Source of the DNA: JABFXX01 sp036489755
GTDB taxonomy: Bacteria; Myxococcota_A; Polyangia; Haliangiales; Haliangiaceae
Length of the DNA: 64,000 bases
Direction: 5' to 3'
NCBI GenBank assembly: GCA_036489755.1
Contig: DASXFD010000032.1
Coordinates: 204,858-268,857, forward strand
Positions 8,824 through 17,229 of the stretch are shown here, piece after piece (positions within the stretch are counted from its first letter, which is position 1; each line of letters begins with the position of its first letter). The translations under genes were made by a program, and so were the position numbers. The notes below the pieces were generated by a model. It did no database searches and was not told the DNA's origin. It saw nothing but the letters and a program-made list of their open reading frames with translations.

Positions 8824-9255
8824 ATGACGCGCCAGAGCCTCGACGAGCTGCGAGCCGCAGTGCGCGGTAAAGGCCTCCGCGCGACGCCGCCGCGGCTCGC
8901 CGTGCTCGAGCTCTTGCGCGCGTGCGATACGCCGATGTCGCACGGCGACGTCGCCGATCGACTCGCGAGCCAGACGTGGGATCGCGCGACGATCTATCGC
9001 AACCTCACCGATCTCGCCGAGGCCGGGCTCGTGCGGCGCACCGACGTCGGCGATCACGTATGGCGCTTCGAAGCCGTGAGCAGCGAGCACGAGCGCGAGT
9101 CGCATCCCCATTTCGTGTGCACCGAGTGCGGCACGGTCGAGTGCTTGCCGGAGATCGAGCTCGCGGTGCGGACCACGCGCCACAAGCCGCCGCGCGCGGT
9201 CAAGCAGCGCCGCGTCGAGGTGCAGGTTCGCGGCCTCTGCGACGCCTGCCAGTAA
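8824..9255 (+). CDS. Fur-family transcriptional regulator
   Basis: The 143-residue product has a winged-helix N-terminal DNA-binding domain (KGLRATPPRLAVLELL, then WDRATIYRNLTDLAEAGLVRR). A C-terminal dimerisation domain has HPHFVCTECG and GLCDACQ, the two CxxC pairs of the structural zinc site. Such repressors sense iron, zinc, manganese, peroxide or heme. Specificity cannot be assigned, because the regulatory-metal ligands are only partly recognisable (EHERESHPHF). The ATG at 8824 follows the extensin-like gene by 12 bp. Confidence 0.9.
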   Translation: MTRQSLDELRAAVRGKGLRATPPRLAVLELLRACDTPMSHGDVADRLASQTWDRATIYRNLTDLAEAGLVRRTDVGDHVWRFEAVSSEHERESHPHFVCTECGTVECLPEIELAVRTTRHKPPRAVKQRRVEVQVRGLCDACQ

Positions 9256-9259
9256 CGCC

Positions 9260-9445
9260 ATGTGGGCGGTCAACCTGCTGGTCGCGCTCGCGGTCATCGT
9301 GGTTTCGTCGATCGCAAAGACCGTTCTCCGACGCCGACGCGAGCCGACCGTCAGCTATCACACGCTGGGCCGGTCCAAGATCGCGCCGGGCAGCGTCTGG
9401 ATGCCGCGCGTCGTCGTCGTCGTCGTGGTGACGTCGCCGAGTTGA
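9260..9445 (+). CDS. possible small membrane protein, 61 aa
   Basis: A short frame opens 4 bp after the Fur stop. It encodes one hydrophobic helix (WAVNLLVALAVIVVSSIA) followed by a basic segment (KTVLRRRR) and a tail ending in a run of valines encoded by GTC repeats. The N-terminus looks like a genuine signal anchor, but there is no Shine-Dalgarno sequence of note and the valine run could be low-complexity noise. It is the only candidate in the 215-bp gap before the convergent lipoprotein gene. Confidence 0.35.
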   Translation: MWAVNLLVALAVIVVSSIAKTVLRRRREPTVSYHTLGRSKIAPGSVWMPRVVVVVVVTSPS

Positions 9446-9470
9446 GACCGACAACGACCACGTGACTCGT

Positions 9471-10460
9471 CTACGGCGTCACTCGAATACACGCCTCGAA
9501 CCACGCTTCGCCGAGCCGATCGTCGCGCTGGATGATGAACAGCGGCACGTCGGTGACGCCCGAGATCAGCGTCGGATCGGGCGGCGTCCAATCGGTGTAG
9601 AGCGGCGGCGTGTTGCCGAACACGTCGACGGGCCCGCCGGTCGAATCGGTCGAGAAGCTGCCGCTGCCCGCGTTCCATTGATACGAGATCGCTTCGGTGA
9701 ACATCTGCGAGCCGCCGTCGACCGTCGGCACGACGTAGACCTCGTGAATGCCGGGCGATTCGACGGGCGTGAACCGCACGACGTCTTGGGTGGTGACCGT
9801 GAGCGGCGTCGTGTTCGTCGGGCCGAGGTCCGCGCAGCGCACGAGCGGCAGCGTCACCGCATCGCTGCCGTCGACCGATGCCGTCATGCCCGAGATCGCC
9901 GGGTTGTGGTTTGGCGTCACCGTCGATGGAATGCGCGGCATGACCTGCAGGGTCTTCGCCGCGAAGATGTCCTGCGACGGATCGACGCCGGCGTCGCCGA
10001 CCTCGAGCACGAGGCCGTAGTCGATGCCGCCGAGGCCCATCAGCGGATCGTTCTCGACATAGTTGAGCAGCACGCTCACGAGATCGTCGTTCGGCTGGAT
10101 CGTCGCGCATAGCTGCGGCTCGGGCGACGTCGTGTCGGGATCGGCGATCGTGCCCGAGCCGATGAAGATCTGCGGCGACACGTCGGAGCCGAGGTCGGTG
10201 CAGCGATCGTCGGTCGCGAGGTTGCACATCGTCATCGACCACGTCTCGCCGCCCGCGAAGCTCGGGTCCGACGTCAGCGCGCACACGGTTGTCGGCACGA
10301 GCTGCGCGAGGATGTCGGCCTCCGTGCTCGTCTGCGAGATGTCGACAACTTGATTCGGCGGATCCGCGACGATCGACAGCGCGCGCAGATCGATGACGAT
10401 GTCGGGATCCTGGAAGTTCCCGCACGCGGCGACGAGCCAGAGGGCGGCGACGCGCTTCAC
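9471..10460 (-). CDS. lipoprotein, partner of the TonB receptor
   Basis: The likely start is the GTG at 10460-10458, which overlaps the TGA of the receptor gene (10459-10457) as GTGA. The 329-residue product starts VKRVAALWLVAACGN, a short lipoprotein signal with the lipid-attachment Cys at residue 13. The rest is beta-rich with several Cys (TVCALTSDPSF, MTMCNLATDDRCTDLGSD, VRCADLGP) and Asp/Thr-rich loops. I recognise no domain. Translational coupling to a TonB-dependent receptor suggests an outer-membrane-linked accessory, for example a surface lipoprotein that helps bind the substrate. Confidence 0.75.
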   Translation of the reverse strand: MKRVAALWLVAACGNFQDPDIVIDLRALSIVADPPNQVVDISQTSTEADILAQLVPTTVCALTSDPSFAGGETWSMTMCNLATDDRCTDLGSDVSPQIFIGSGTIADPDTTSPEPQLCATIQPNDDLVSVLLNYVENDPLMGLGGIDYGLVLEVGDAGVDPSQDIFAAKTLQVMPRIPSTVTPNHNPAISGMTASVDGSDAVTLPLVRCADLGPTNTTPLTVTTQDVVRFTPVESPGIHEVYVVPTVDGGSQMFTEAISYQWNAGSGSFSTDSTGGPVDVFGNTPPLYTDWTPPDPTLISGVTDVPLFIIQRDDRLGEAWFEACIRVTP

Positions 10461-13090
10461 CAGGTTCCTTTCACGCCGAGGTCGGGCACGATCGGAAAGC
10501 TCGTGATCGGCGCGGTCTGGCGATAGCGGTAGTCGTACTGGATCGCTTCGACGTTCGTCTGATTCAGCACGTTCATGCAGTCGATGTAGACGCCGAACGA
10601 CCACCGATCGAAGAGCCAGTCGTGCTCGACGCGCGCGTCGAGCTGCGAGAACGTCGGCAGCCGCATCGAGTACGCCGGGCCGTTTAACGGCACGTACGCG
10701 CCGGCGTCGGCGTCGTAGGTCGCGCCCACGACCGGCGTCATCGGCCGGCCACTCGCGAGCTGGTAGCGCAGCCCGAGCTCCCAGCCGCCGCCGGGCTTCC
10801 AGCTCGCGACCGCGTTCATCACGTGCGGCTCGTCGAACGGCGTCGCGTGCCACGTCTCGGTCGAGTTGCTGTATTCGAGTGCGCGGCTGTACGTGTACGA
10901 GAGCCACGCGTAGAAATGCGGCGAGATCTCGCGCTTGATCAGGACCTCGAGGCCGTACGCGTAGCTGTGACCGTCGTTGTCGAAGTTGACGAACGTGTAG
11001 CTGCCGTCGGAGTTCATGACCGCGGCGTCGCTGAACGCGACGAGATCGCGGCGATCGACGTAGAACAGCTCGCTCTCGACCGACCACAAATGATCGGGTC
11101 GCCATTCGTAACCGAGGCCGTACTGCGTGCCGTGCTCGAGCCCGACGTTGGGGTTGCCGAAGCGGCTGTCGAACGTCTCGGGCTCGGGCGGCTCGGTGAA
11201 GCGGCCGACGTAGGCCTTCAACGTCCAGAAATCGTCGAGCTTGTAGCGCACGACGATGCGCGGATCGATGTTGCCGCGGTACTCGCCGTCGAGGATGTAA
11301 CCGTCGAGCCGCAGCGTCGGGATCAAGCGAATGCGATCGGTGAGATCGATGCCGAGGTCGGCGTAGACCGCAGCGCCGAGCAGCGACGCGCCGCGAAAGA
11401 TGTCGGTCGGCGGCACGTTCACGCTGCTCGTGCTCGTGATGCCGGTGTCGTCGATCGGAAGCAGCGCCTGGTACGTGGTCACGCGCGAGACCATGTCGAT
11501 GCCGGTGTCGAGGTGGATCGCCTTCGCGAGGTTGCCCTCGATGCGCATCCGATACGACAAGTTGTCGGTGACGACGCCGAGCTGCGAGAACGGGCCGTCC
11601 GCGCCGGCCTCCGCGCCGGAGAGCACGATCGTGTCGCGGCCCCACGCGGGCGAGATCGTGAGCTTCAAATCGCCGCCGAGCGGTCGCTCGTACGACGCGA
11701 GGATGCGGAAGAACTTCGTCGAGCTGTCGAGATCCTCGGACGTCGCAGACTCGGGATCCGAGTCGAGCACGTGCAGCGCGTCGGAGCTGCCGAACAGGAA
11801 CAGGCTCAGCCGGCCGTCCTCGTGCATGTTGTAGTCGACGCGCGCTTGGTAGTCGTAATAGACCGGCGTGACGACGCGCTCGCCGCCGTCGGCCGGCGCC
11901 GGCAAGATCAGGCCGAGTAACGCGTCGATGTACGAGCGGCGGCCCGCCACCGCGACCGACAGATCGTTCGTGATCGGCGCGCGCACGTAGCCGCCCGCGT
12001 CGAGAAAATCGATCTTCGCTTCGCCGTGAATGCCATCGGTCTGCGTCGGCCGCGTCTCGAGCGCGACCACGCCGCCGTCGAAGCGGCCGAATCGGCCGGG
12101 AAAACCACCCGGAAACAGCGTGACCGAGTCGAGCATCTGCGCGTTGAAGATCGACGGCCCGCCGAGGAAGTGAAACAACGCCGGCACCTCGTGGCCATCG
12201 ATGAAGATCCCGCTGTCGTTGGGGTTCGAGCCGCGAATCAGCAGCAAGCCCAGCCCGAACGGCGCGCGCGCGACGCCGGGCAGCGTCTGGATCACGCGGA
12301 TCGGATCGCCGAACGTGCCGGGCACGCTGGTCAGCTGATCGCGCGTGAGCGTGCGCTTGGTGACCTCGAACGATTCTTTTTCACCTTCGAGCACGGTCTC
12401 GTACGGGTTGCCGCCGCGCGGCCGCAGCCACAGCCGCACCTCGAGCGCCTCGCGCTTCGACAAGATGATCTGGCGCGAGAATCGATCGTACTTGTCGTCG
12501 ACCGCGAGCAGCTTGTACGTGCCGGGCGCGACGCCGTGAAAGTAGAAGCTGCCGTCGTCGGCGGTGACGACGTCGAGCCCGAGCTCGGCGATCGAGACGA
12601 TCACGCCGCCGAGCTTCTTGCGCGTGCCACGCTCGACGACCACGCCGGAGAGCGCGACCGGTTTGGTCATGTCGCCGCCGTGGTTCGGCGGACCTTGATG
12701 CGCTTCGTGCTTCGGCCGCGGCGCGGGGAGAGGCTCCGGCTCGGGCTGCTTCTCGATCACGAAGTTGATCGTGGTCTCGACCGTGATCTTGCCGGGCTTG
12801 CCGTCGATCTCGGCGGGCTCGAAGATGTACTGCTTCGCCGCGGCGACCGCGGCTTCGTCGAAGCCGTCGCCGGCGGGCTCGACGACGTCGACGCCGGTCA
12901 CGATGCCGGTCTCGTCGATGTGGATGCGAACCTTGACCTTCGCTTCTTTGCCGGCGGCGAGCGCGGCCTGCGGATAGTCCGGCGCTTGCGCCTGCACGAG
13001 CTTCGGCGCCTTCGTGACCACGCCGGTCGGCTTCGCTTGTGCCCACGCCGTCGCGCACAGCACGCACAGCGCGACGACGACCCGAAGCAT
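10457..13090 (-). CDS. TonB-dependent receptor with N-terminal TonB-C and carboxypeptidase-like domains
   Basis: The 877-residue outer-membrane receptor has four parts. A signal peptide (MLRVVVALCVLCATAWAQA). Residues about 30-115 match the C-terminal domain of TonB energy transducers (AQAPDYPQAALAAGKEAKVKVRI, then PAGDGFDEAAVAAAK and KQYIFEPA). Residues about 145-225 form a carboxypeptidase regulatory-like fold (ALSGVVVERGTRKKLGG..). Then comes a plug (about 250-345; LTSVPGTFGDPIRVIQTLPGV, IRGSNPNDSGIFIDGHEVP) and a 22-strand-like barrel ending in ..LGVKGTW. Receptors import scarce nutrients with energy from TonB. A TonB-C domain at the receptor's own N-terminus is unusual. It sits between a HEAT-repeat protein gene (26 bp upstream) and the coupled lipoprotein. 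Confidence 0.92.
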   Translation of the reverse strand: MLRVVVALCVLCATAWAQAKPTGVVTKAPKLVQAQAPDYPQAALAAGKEAKVKVRIHIDETGIVTGVDVVEPAGDGFDEAAVAAAKQYIFEPAEIDGKPGKITVETTINFVIEKQPEPEPLPAPRPKHEAHQGPPNHGGDMTKPVALSGVVVERGTRKKLGGVIVSIAELGLDVVTADDGSFYFHGVAPGTYKLLAVDDKYDRFSRQIILSKREALEVRLWLRPRGGNPYETVLEGEKESFEVTKRTLTRDQLTSVPGTFGDPIRVIQTLPGVARAPFGLGLLLIRGSNPNDSGIFIDGHEVPALFHFLGGPSIFNAQMLDSVTLFPGGFPGRFGRFDGGVVALETRPTQTDGIHGEAKIDFLDAGGYVRAPITNDLSVAVAGRRSYIDALLGLILPAPADGGERVVTPVYYDYQARVDYNMHEDGRLSLFLFGSSDALHVLDSDPESATSEDLDSSTKFFRILASYERPLGGDLKLTISPAWGRDTIVLSGAEAGADGPFSQLGVVTDNLSYRMRIEGNLAKAIHLDTGIDMVSRVTTYQALLPIDDTGITSTSSVNVPPTDIFRGASLLGAAVYADLGIDLTDRIRLIPTLRLDGYILDGEYRGNIDPRIVVRYKLDDFWTLKAYVGRFTEPPEPETFDSRFGNPNVGLEHGTQYGLGYEWRPDHLWSVESELFYVDRRDLVAFSDAAVMNSDGSYTFVNFDNDGHSYAYGLEVLIKREISPHFYAWLSYTYSRALEYSNSTETWHATPFDEPHVMNAVASWKPGGGWELGLRYQLASGRPMTPVVGATYDADAGAYVPLNGPAYSMRLPTFSQLDARVEHDWLFDRWSFGVYIDCMNVLNQTNVEAIQYDYRYRQTAPITSFPIVPDLGVKGTW

Positions 13091-13116
13091 GGCGCGCAGT
13101 ATACGACTGCGCGACG

Positions 13117-14034
13117 CTAGCTCTGCGTGGTCTGGCGCAGGTGATCGAGCAGCTTGTCGAACAAGCCGCGCATCGCGCCTTCGAGCGCTTCTTTGCGGAA
13201 CGCCGGCAAGAATCTGGCGTTGAACTTGGCGGACGGCACTTGGACCTTGGCGCCGCCCGACACGAACGACAGCATCTTGCCGGACTCGTCGGAGATCGCG
13301 AGGCGAAGCTCCGCGTCGATCTCGATAGTGCCGCCGATGTTGGTGACATCGAGCTTCGTCACCGACAGATCGATCGCGCGCGGATCGAGGCCCCAGCGTT
13401 GCGCTTCGGTTTCGGCGAGCGTGACCTGCGACGCGCTCTTGAAGGAATCGACGAGCGCTTGCTTGACGACGTCGGCGTTGACCTTGCGCGTCGGCTTGTC
13501 GGCGTTGCCGGGCGAGTCGTCGCTCGACGACTTCACGAGCACGTAGAGATCGGGACGCGCTTCGACGGCGTGCGGCGAGTGCCCGAACCCTTTCACGCGA
13601 CGCGCCGACTTCGTCGCGACGACCGGCGGAGCCGCGTTCGGATCCGGCGGCAGCGAATCCATCATGTCGTTCGCCTTCGCGACCATCACCATCGCTTCGC
13701 GTGCCGTCGAGCGCACGGTCTCGTCGGTGTCATCGGTCCACGCGTTCTTGAGCGCGGCGAATGCAGCTTTGTGCTTGAGCTTGCCGAGGCCGGCGGCCGC
13801 GACCGCGCGAACTCTCGCCGACGGATCGTGAAGCGCCGCGACCAGCGGCTTGAGCGCGCGCTTGTCCTCGAGTCGCGCGAGCGAGACCACCGCCGACAGC
13901 CGCGCCTTCTCGCTCGAGCTCGACATCGTCTTCGCGAGCTGATCGATCTCGTCGGCGTGCGCCACGGGCGCGTGCAGCACGAGTGCGAGCAAGAGACCGA
14001 CGAGCGTCAGCGTCCGTCGGATCGAGTCACGCAT
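13117..14034 (-). CDS. secreted HEAT-repeat protein
   Basis: The 305-residue product has a signal peptide (residues 1-27, ending HAPVAHA). Two or three HEAT-like repeats follow (SSEKARLSAVVSLARLEDKRALKPLVAALHDPSARVRAVAAAGL and the next unit). The second half is a beta-rich domain (DLYVLVKSSSDD, GGTIEIDAELRLAISDESGKML) that I do not recognise. It is the first gene of the receptor operon (26 bp before the receptor) and is divergent from the gene at 14098. It probably acts in the periplasm; its role is unknown. Confidence 0.8.
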   Translation of the reverse strand: MRDSIRRTLTLVGLLLALVLHAPVAHADEIDQLAKTMSSSSEKARLSAVVSLARLEDKRALKPLVAALHDPSARVRAVAAAGLGKLKHKAAFAALKNAWTDDTDETVRSTAREAMVMVAKANDMMDSLPPDPNAAPPVVATKSARRVKGFGHSPHAVEARPDLYVLVKSSSDDSPGNADKPTRKVNADVVKQALVDSFKSASQVTLAETEAQRWGLDPRAIDLSVTKLDVTNIGGTIEIDAELRLAISDESGKMLSFVSGGAKVQVPSAKFNARFLPAFRKEALEGAMRGLFDKLLDHLRQTTQS

Positions 14035-14097
14035 GGCAAGGATTAGGCGCTTAGGCTCTCCACCAAGTCAACGTTTTCGGTATCGTGACCCGACGCG

Positions 14098-14931
14098 ATG
14101 GAGTCGCAGTTCCGTATCGGTGTCGTCGTAGGTGGGATCGTGCTGGTCGCGGTCATCACTTACGTGCGCTTCTGCGGGAGCCTGTCATTGCCCGCGAAGC
14201 CGCCGCCGTTGCAAGGACCGCAAGGTACGCAGCGGCAATTGATCGCCGCGACGACGACATCGACGAGTGCGTATCGCGATTACCTCGAGCGCGATGCGGC
14301 CGAGGCCGGCGTGCGCGCGCCGACGATCGACGACATGGGCAAGAAGCTCGCGTATCGCGTGGACGACGCGCGCCACGTGCTCGAGCCCGGCAAACCCGCG
14401 ATCGAGATCGCGGGGCTTCGGCTTCGCGCCGAGCGCTCCGCGGATTCGCTGGTGCTCGTGATCCAGAACCTCGTCGACTCCGATCTCGGTTACGAGGTGA
14501 CGACCGAGCCGAGCACGGGCGACAGCATTTGCACCTCGGTGCGCGCGCTGCCGATCAACGCGATGGTGATCGAGAAGGGCGCGAGCGAAACGCGGACCGA
14601 ATGTGCGTGGCGCGACGGCATGTCGCTCGCCGTCACCAAAGTCGAGACGGTCGAGGTCAATCCACTCTCGAGCTTTTATCTCGGTCAGGTTCCGCCGGCG
14701 CTCGTCGGCATCGATGCGCGGATCGCGCGCGGCAACCACGGAGTGGACTCGAAGGAGCCGTGCCCTGGCGTCATCTCCCAAGTCGTCAGCAGCGGCCTGC
14801 AACGGGGCGATCTAGGCTGGCGAGATCTCGTCGATTTCTACGCGCGGCATCGCTGCCAGACGTTTCAATTTCCGATTTCATATCGGGCATTTAAGTCCGA
14901 CAACGAGCGGCCGCTGCCGGACACGCGCTGA
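14098..14931 (+). CDS. membrane-anchored hypothetical protein, 277 aa
   Basis: An N-terminal membrane anchor (residues about 7-25: IGVVVGGIVLVAVITYVRF) is followed by a presumably periplasmic domain. Four cysteines in the domain (ICTSV, TECAW, PCPG, RCQTF) could form disulfides. The motif FYARHRCQTFQFP ends the fold. No family is recognised. It lies 63 bp from the divergent HEAT gene and upstream of the HU/IHF gene, with its own spacing of 83 bp. Confidence 0.75.
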   Translation: MESQFRIGVVVGGIVLVAVITYVRFCGSLSLPAKPPPLQGPQGTQRQLIAATTTSTSAYRDYLERDAAEAGVRAPTIDDMGKKLAYRVDDARHVLEPGKPAIEIAGLRLRAERSADSLVLVIQNLVDSDLGYEVTTEPSTGDSICTSVRALPINAMVIEKGASETRTECAWRDGMSLAVTKVETVEVNPLSSFYLGQVPPALVGIDARIARGNHGVDSKEPCPGVISQVVSSGLQRGDLGWRDLVDFYARHRCQTFQFPISYRAFKSDNERPLPDTR

Positions 14932-14960
14932 GCCAGCTGACTCATTTCGCAGCGTTAGAC

Positions 14961-15008
14961 TTGCGCTCGCAGACCAAGGGGATTTAGCCTGTAACTAGTT
15001 ACGCGGAG
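14961..15008 (+). promoter_or_regulatory. candidate promoter, palindrome and RBS of the HU/IHF gene
   Basis: A weak -35-like TTGCGC (14961-14966) and -10-like TAGCCT (14985-14990), 18 bp apart, precede a perfect 12-bp palindrome GTAACTAGTTAC (14991-15002). GTTAC is echoed just downstream (15008-15012). GGAG (15005-15008), 6 nt before the GTG at 15015, is a good ribosome binding site and fixes the start. The palindrome covers the expected transcript start, so it may bind a repressor. No factor can be named. Confidence 0.35.
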
Positions 15009-15014
15009 TTACGG

Positions 15015-15377
15015 GTGACCAAGTCCGAGCTCATCGAGAAGATCTCCGAGACGTTGAAGCTGCCGGCTGGTAAGGCGGAGGCGATCGTCAACACCATCTT
15101 TGATTCGATGGTGAAGGCACTGGAACGCGGCGAAGGTATCGAGATCCGCGGCTTTGGTAGCTTCACCGTCCGCAAGTACAAGGCCTATGAAGGGCGCAAC
15201 CCGCGTACCGGCGAGACGGTTCACGTCGCCGAGAAGCGGCTGCCTTTCTTCAAGGTCGGCAAAGACTTGCGAGAACGAGTCAACGCCGGGCTCGGCACGC
15301 CGTTGCCGGCCGATCGGCCCGACGAGGCCGACGATACAGATCCGAACGATTCCGACGACTACGACGACGACGAGTAG
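15015..15377 (+). CDS. HU/IHF-family DNA-binding protein with acidic tail
   Basis: GTG at 15015 (RBS GGAG 6 nt upstream) starts a 120-residue protein. Residues 1-92 are a complete HU/IHF fold: MTKSELIEKISE, EIRGFGSFTVRKYKAYEGRNPRTGE (the DNA-contacting beta arm with its Pro-containing RNPRTGE tip) and LPFFKVGKDLRERV. The start resembles IHF-beta. Unlike most HU proteins it has a C-terminal tail of about 20 mostly acidic residues (DEADDTDPNDSDDYDDDE). It probably bends DNA as a dimer. The last 19 bp overlap the convergent PEP-utilising gene. Confidence 0.9.
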   Translation: MTKSELIEKISETLKLPAGKAEAIVNTIFDSMVKALERGEGIEIRGFGSFTVRKYKAYEGRNPRTGETVHVAEKRLPFFKVGKDLRERVNAGLGTPLPADRPDEADDTDPNDSDDYDDDE

Positions 15378-17215
15378 CCCGCGTAGACCACGCCGGCCGC
15401 TCCGTCGACGGTCACGATCGCTCCGTCCGCGATTTCGTGCCAGGCATCGTGGCATCCGACGACACACGTGATGCCGAGCTCGCGCGCGAGTGCCGCGCCG
15501 TGATCGAGTAAGCCACCGGTCTCGCTCACGATCGCGGCGCACTTTCCGACGAACATCGCGAGCGCCGGAGTTACCGCGCGCACGACCACGACGTCGCCGG
15601 CGCCGACGAAGCGCGCTCCCGCCAGCGTGGCGAATCGCACCGCGCGGCCGATCACGCGAGGCCCACTTCCAATGCCGCGCAACGCGACGCTCGGTGATCG
15701 GGGCGCGCCGCCGACGACAAACGGCATGTCCCACGCCGCCGCGCGGGCGCTCGCGGCACGTGCCGCCGACGCGCGGCGATGCGCGACGTCTCGATCGATG
15801 GTCGTGCGCGCGTCGTCGAGCGAGATCCAGAAGATGTCGTCGGCCTCGAGGCCGAGCTCGCTCGATCGTTCGAGCAGCGCGCGCCGCACCAGCTGCTGCA
15901 TGCGCGCGAAGTAGAGGTCGTCGCGCTCGGCGAGATCGGCGGCAAACGTCTCCGGCGACTCGCCCTGCGTCGCGATCGGAATCGCGCGCTCGATCGCTTG
16001 CGCGACCACGCCGGGCAGCTCGCGAAACGACGGCACCGCGACGTCCCACGCGGGCGCGAGATCGCCGATGCGATCGAGCACGCCGGCGAGGTCGAGCTCG
16101 CCGCGTGCAGCGCGCGAGAGCGTCGCTTCGACCGACGACGGCCGATGCGTTGCCGATTTCGCTTCGGCGACGAGCGGCGCGAGGTCCGCCCAGATCGCGT
16201 AGCAACGCACGTAGCGATCGAGCACGTCGTCGAGCGTGCCGGCCGCAGCGGCGAGCTCGGCATCGAGCCGCGCGAGGATCGCAGCGGCGCTCGCGCGAAC
16301 ATCGGCGGTCGCCGGCGGCGCGACGTCGCGCGGCGTCGAGTACAGGTAGCCGCCGCATACGCGCAGCTCGTACGCGCCGAGGCCGGCGACGCGCGCGACG
16401 AGCCCGGCTTGCGCGGGCGATAGCGGATCCGGGTTGTGCGTGACGTCCCACGTCCAGGTTCGGCCATCGCGCAGCGGCGCGAGCACGATCGCGGGTGGCG
16501 CCTGTCTCTCGCGCGCGACCGGATGAACGATCGGCCGGGCCTGGACGACCCGATCGCCGACGAGCTCGACGTCGGCGCCGGCGGTCGCGCCGATCGCAGC
16601 TTCAGCGGCGAGTGCGAGCAAGCCGAGCGCGCTCGGTGACGTGCGCGATTCGCGAACGAGCGCGTCGCCGCGCTGGACGAGCTGCTCGTCGAGGTGCGGC
16701 TGCCCCGGCGGTCGCGTGTAGATCGTGACGAGCTCGCCCGGCACGAGTTGCTGCACGATCACGCCGACGCGGATCGCGGCCGCACGTTCGCGCGCATACG
16801 CGACGGCGAGTGGCGTCAGCGCGCTCGTCCACACCGCGCGCACGGCGGTCCACACGTCGGCGGGATCGCGGATCGATTCGAGCACGCCGGCGGCCGTGCC
16901 GGTCACACCGTCCTCGAACGACGCCGACGAGCGGACGATCACGTGCGGCCCGAGCAACGCGGCGCGTTCGTGTAGCTCGCGCTCGAGCTCGGGCAGCTCG
17001 GCGCGCTCGATCCGCGAGGCGGCGTCGGCGAGCGCGTGGCCCGCATCGTCGAGCGACGCGATCGTCAACCGCGCGACCTCCTCGAACGCCGCGCCGTCGA
17101 TCGCGAAACCGGGCGGCACCGGCAAGCCCGCCGCGATCAGCCGTGCGAGCCCTGCGGCTTTACCGCCGCAGCGTTCGTCGGCGCGGGCGAGATCGTGCAG
17201 CCACACGCAAAGCAC
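15359..17215 (-). CDS. PEP-utilising enzyme (PEP synthase / phosphotransferase-like)
   Basis: GTG at 17215 gives 618 residues. The N-terminal ATP-grasp-type domain (PPDK_N) shows CGGKAAGLARLIAAGLPVPPGFAI and VIVRSSASFEDG, and ends at VELVGDRVVQARPIVHP. The usual loop segment between VQQLVPGE and that C-terminal strand is short. A helical middle (about 270-470) follows. The mobile phosphohistidine domain is at the end: FVGKCAAIVSETGGLLDHGAALARELGITCVV, whose His is the swivelling phosphate carrier. Relatives make PEP from pyruvate or phosphorylate small molecules such as rifampin. A separate PEP/pyruvate-binding TIM barrel is not visible, which favours a small-molecule kinase over true PEP synthase. 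Confidence 0.8.
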   Translation of the reverse strand: MLCVWLHDLARADERCGGKAAGLARLIAAGLPVPPGFAIDGAAFEEVARLTIASLDDAGHALADAASRIERAELPELERELHERAALLGPHVIVRSSASFEDGVTGTAAGVLESIRDPADVWTAVRAVWTSALTPLAVAYARERAAAIRVGVIVQQLVPGELVTIYTRPPGQPHLDEQLVQRGDALVRESRTSPSALGLLALAAEAAIGATAGADVELVGDRVVQARPIVHPVARERQAPPAIVLAPLRDGRTWTWDVTHNPDPLSPAQAGLVARVAGLGAYELRVCGGYLYSTPRDVAPPATADVRASAAAILARLDAELAAAAGTLDDVLDRYVRCYAIWADLAPLVAEAKSATHRPSSVEATLSRAARGELDLAGVLDRIGDLAPAWDVAVPSFRELPGVVAQAIERAIPIATQGESPETFAADLAERDDLYFARMQQLVRRALLERSSELGLEADDIFWISLDDARTTIDRDVAHRRASAARAASARAAAWDMPFVVGGAPRSPSVALRGIGSGPRVIGRAVRFATLAGARFVGAGDVVVVRAVTPALAMFVGKCAAIVSETGGLLDHGAALARELGITCVVGCHDAWHEIADGAIVTVDGAAGVVYAGYSSSS

Positions 17216-17229
17216 AGTACGATCGATTC

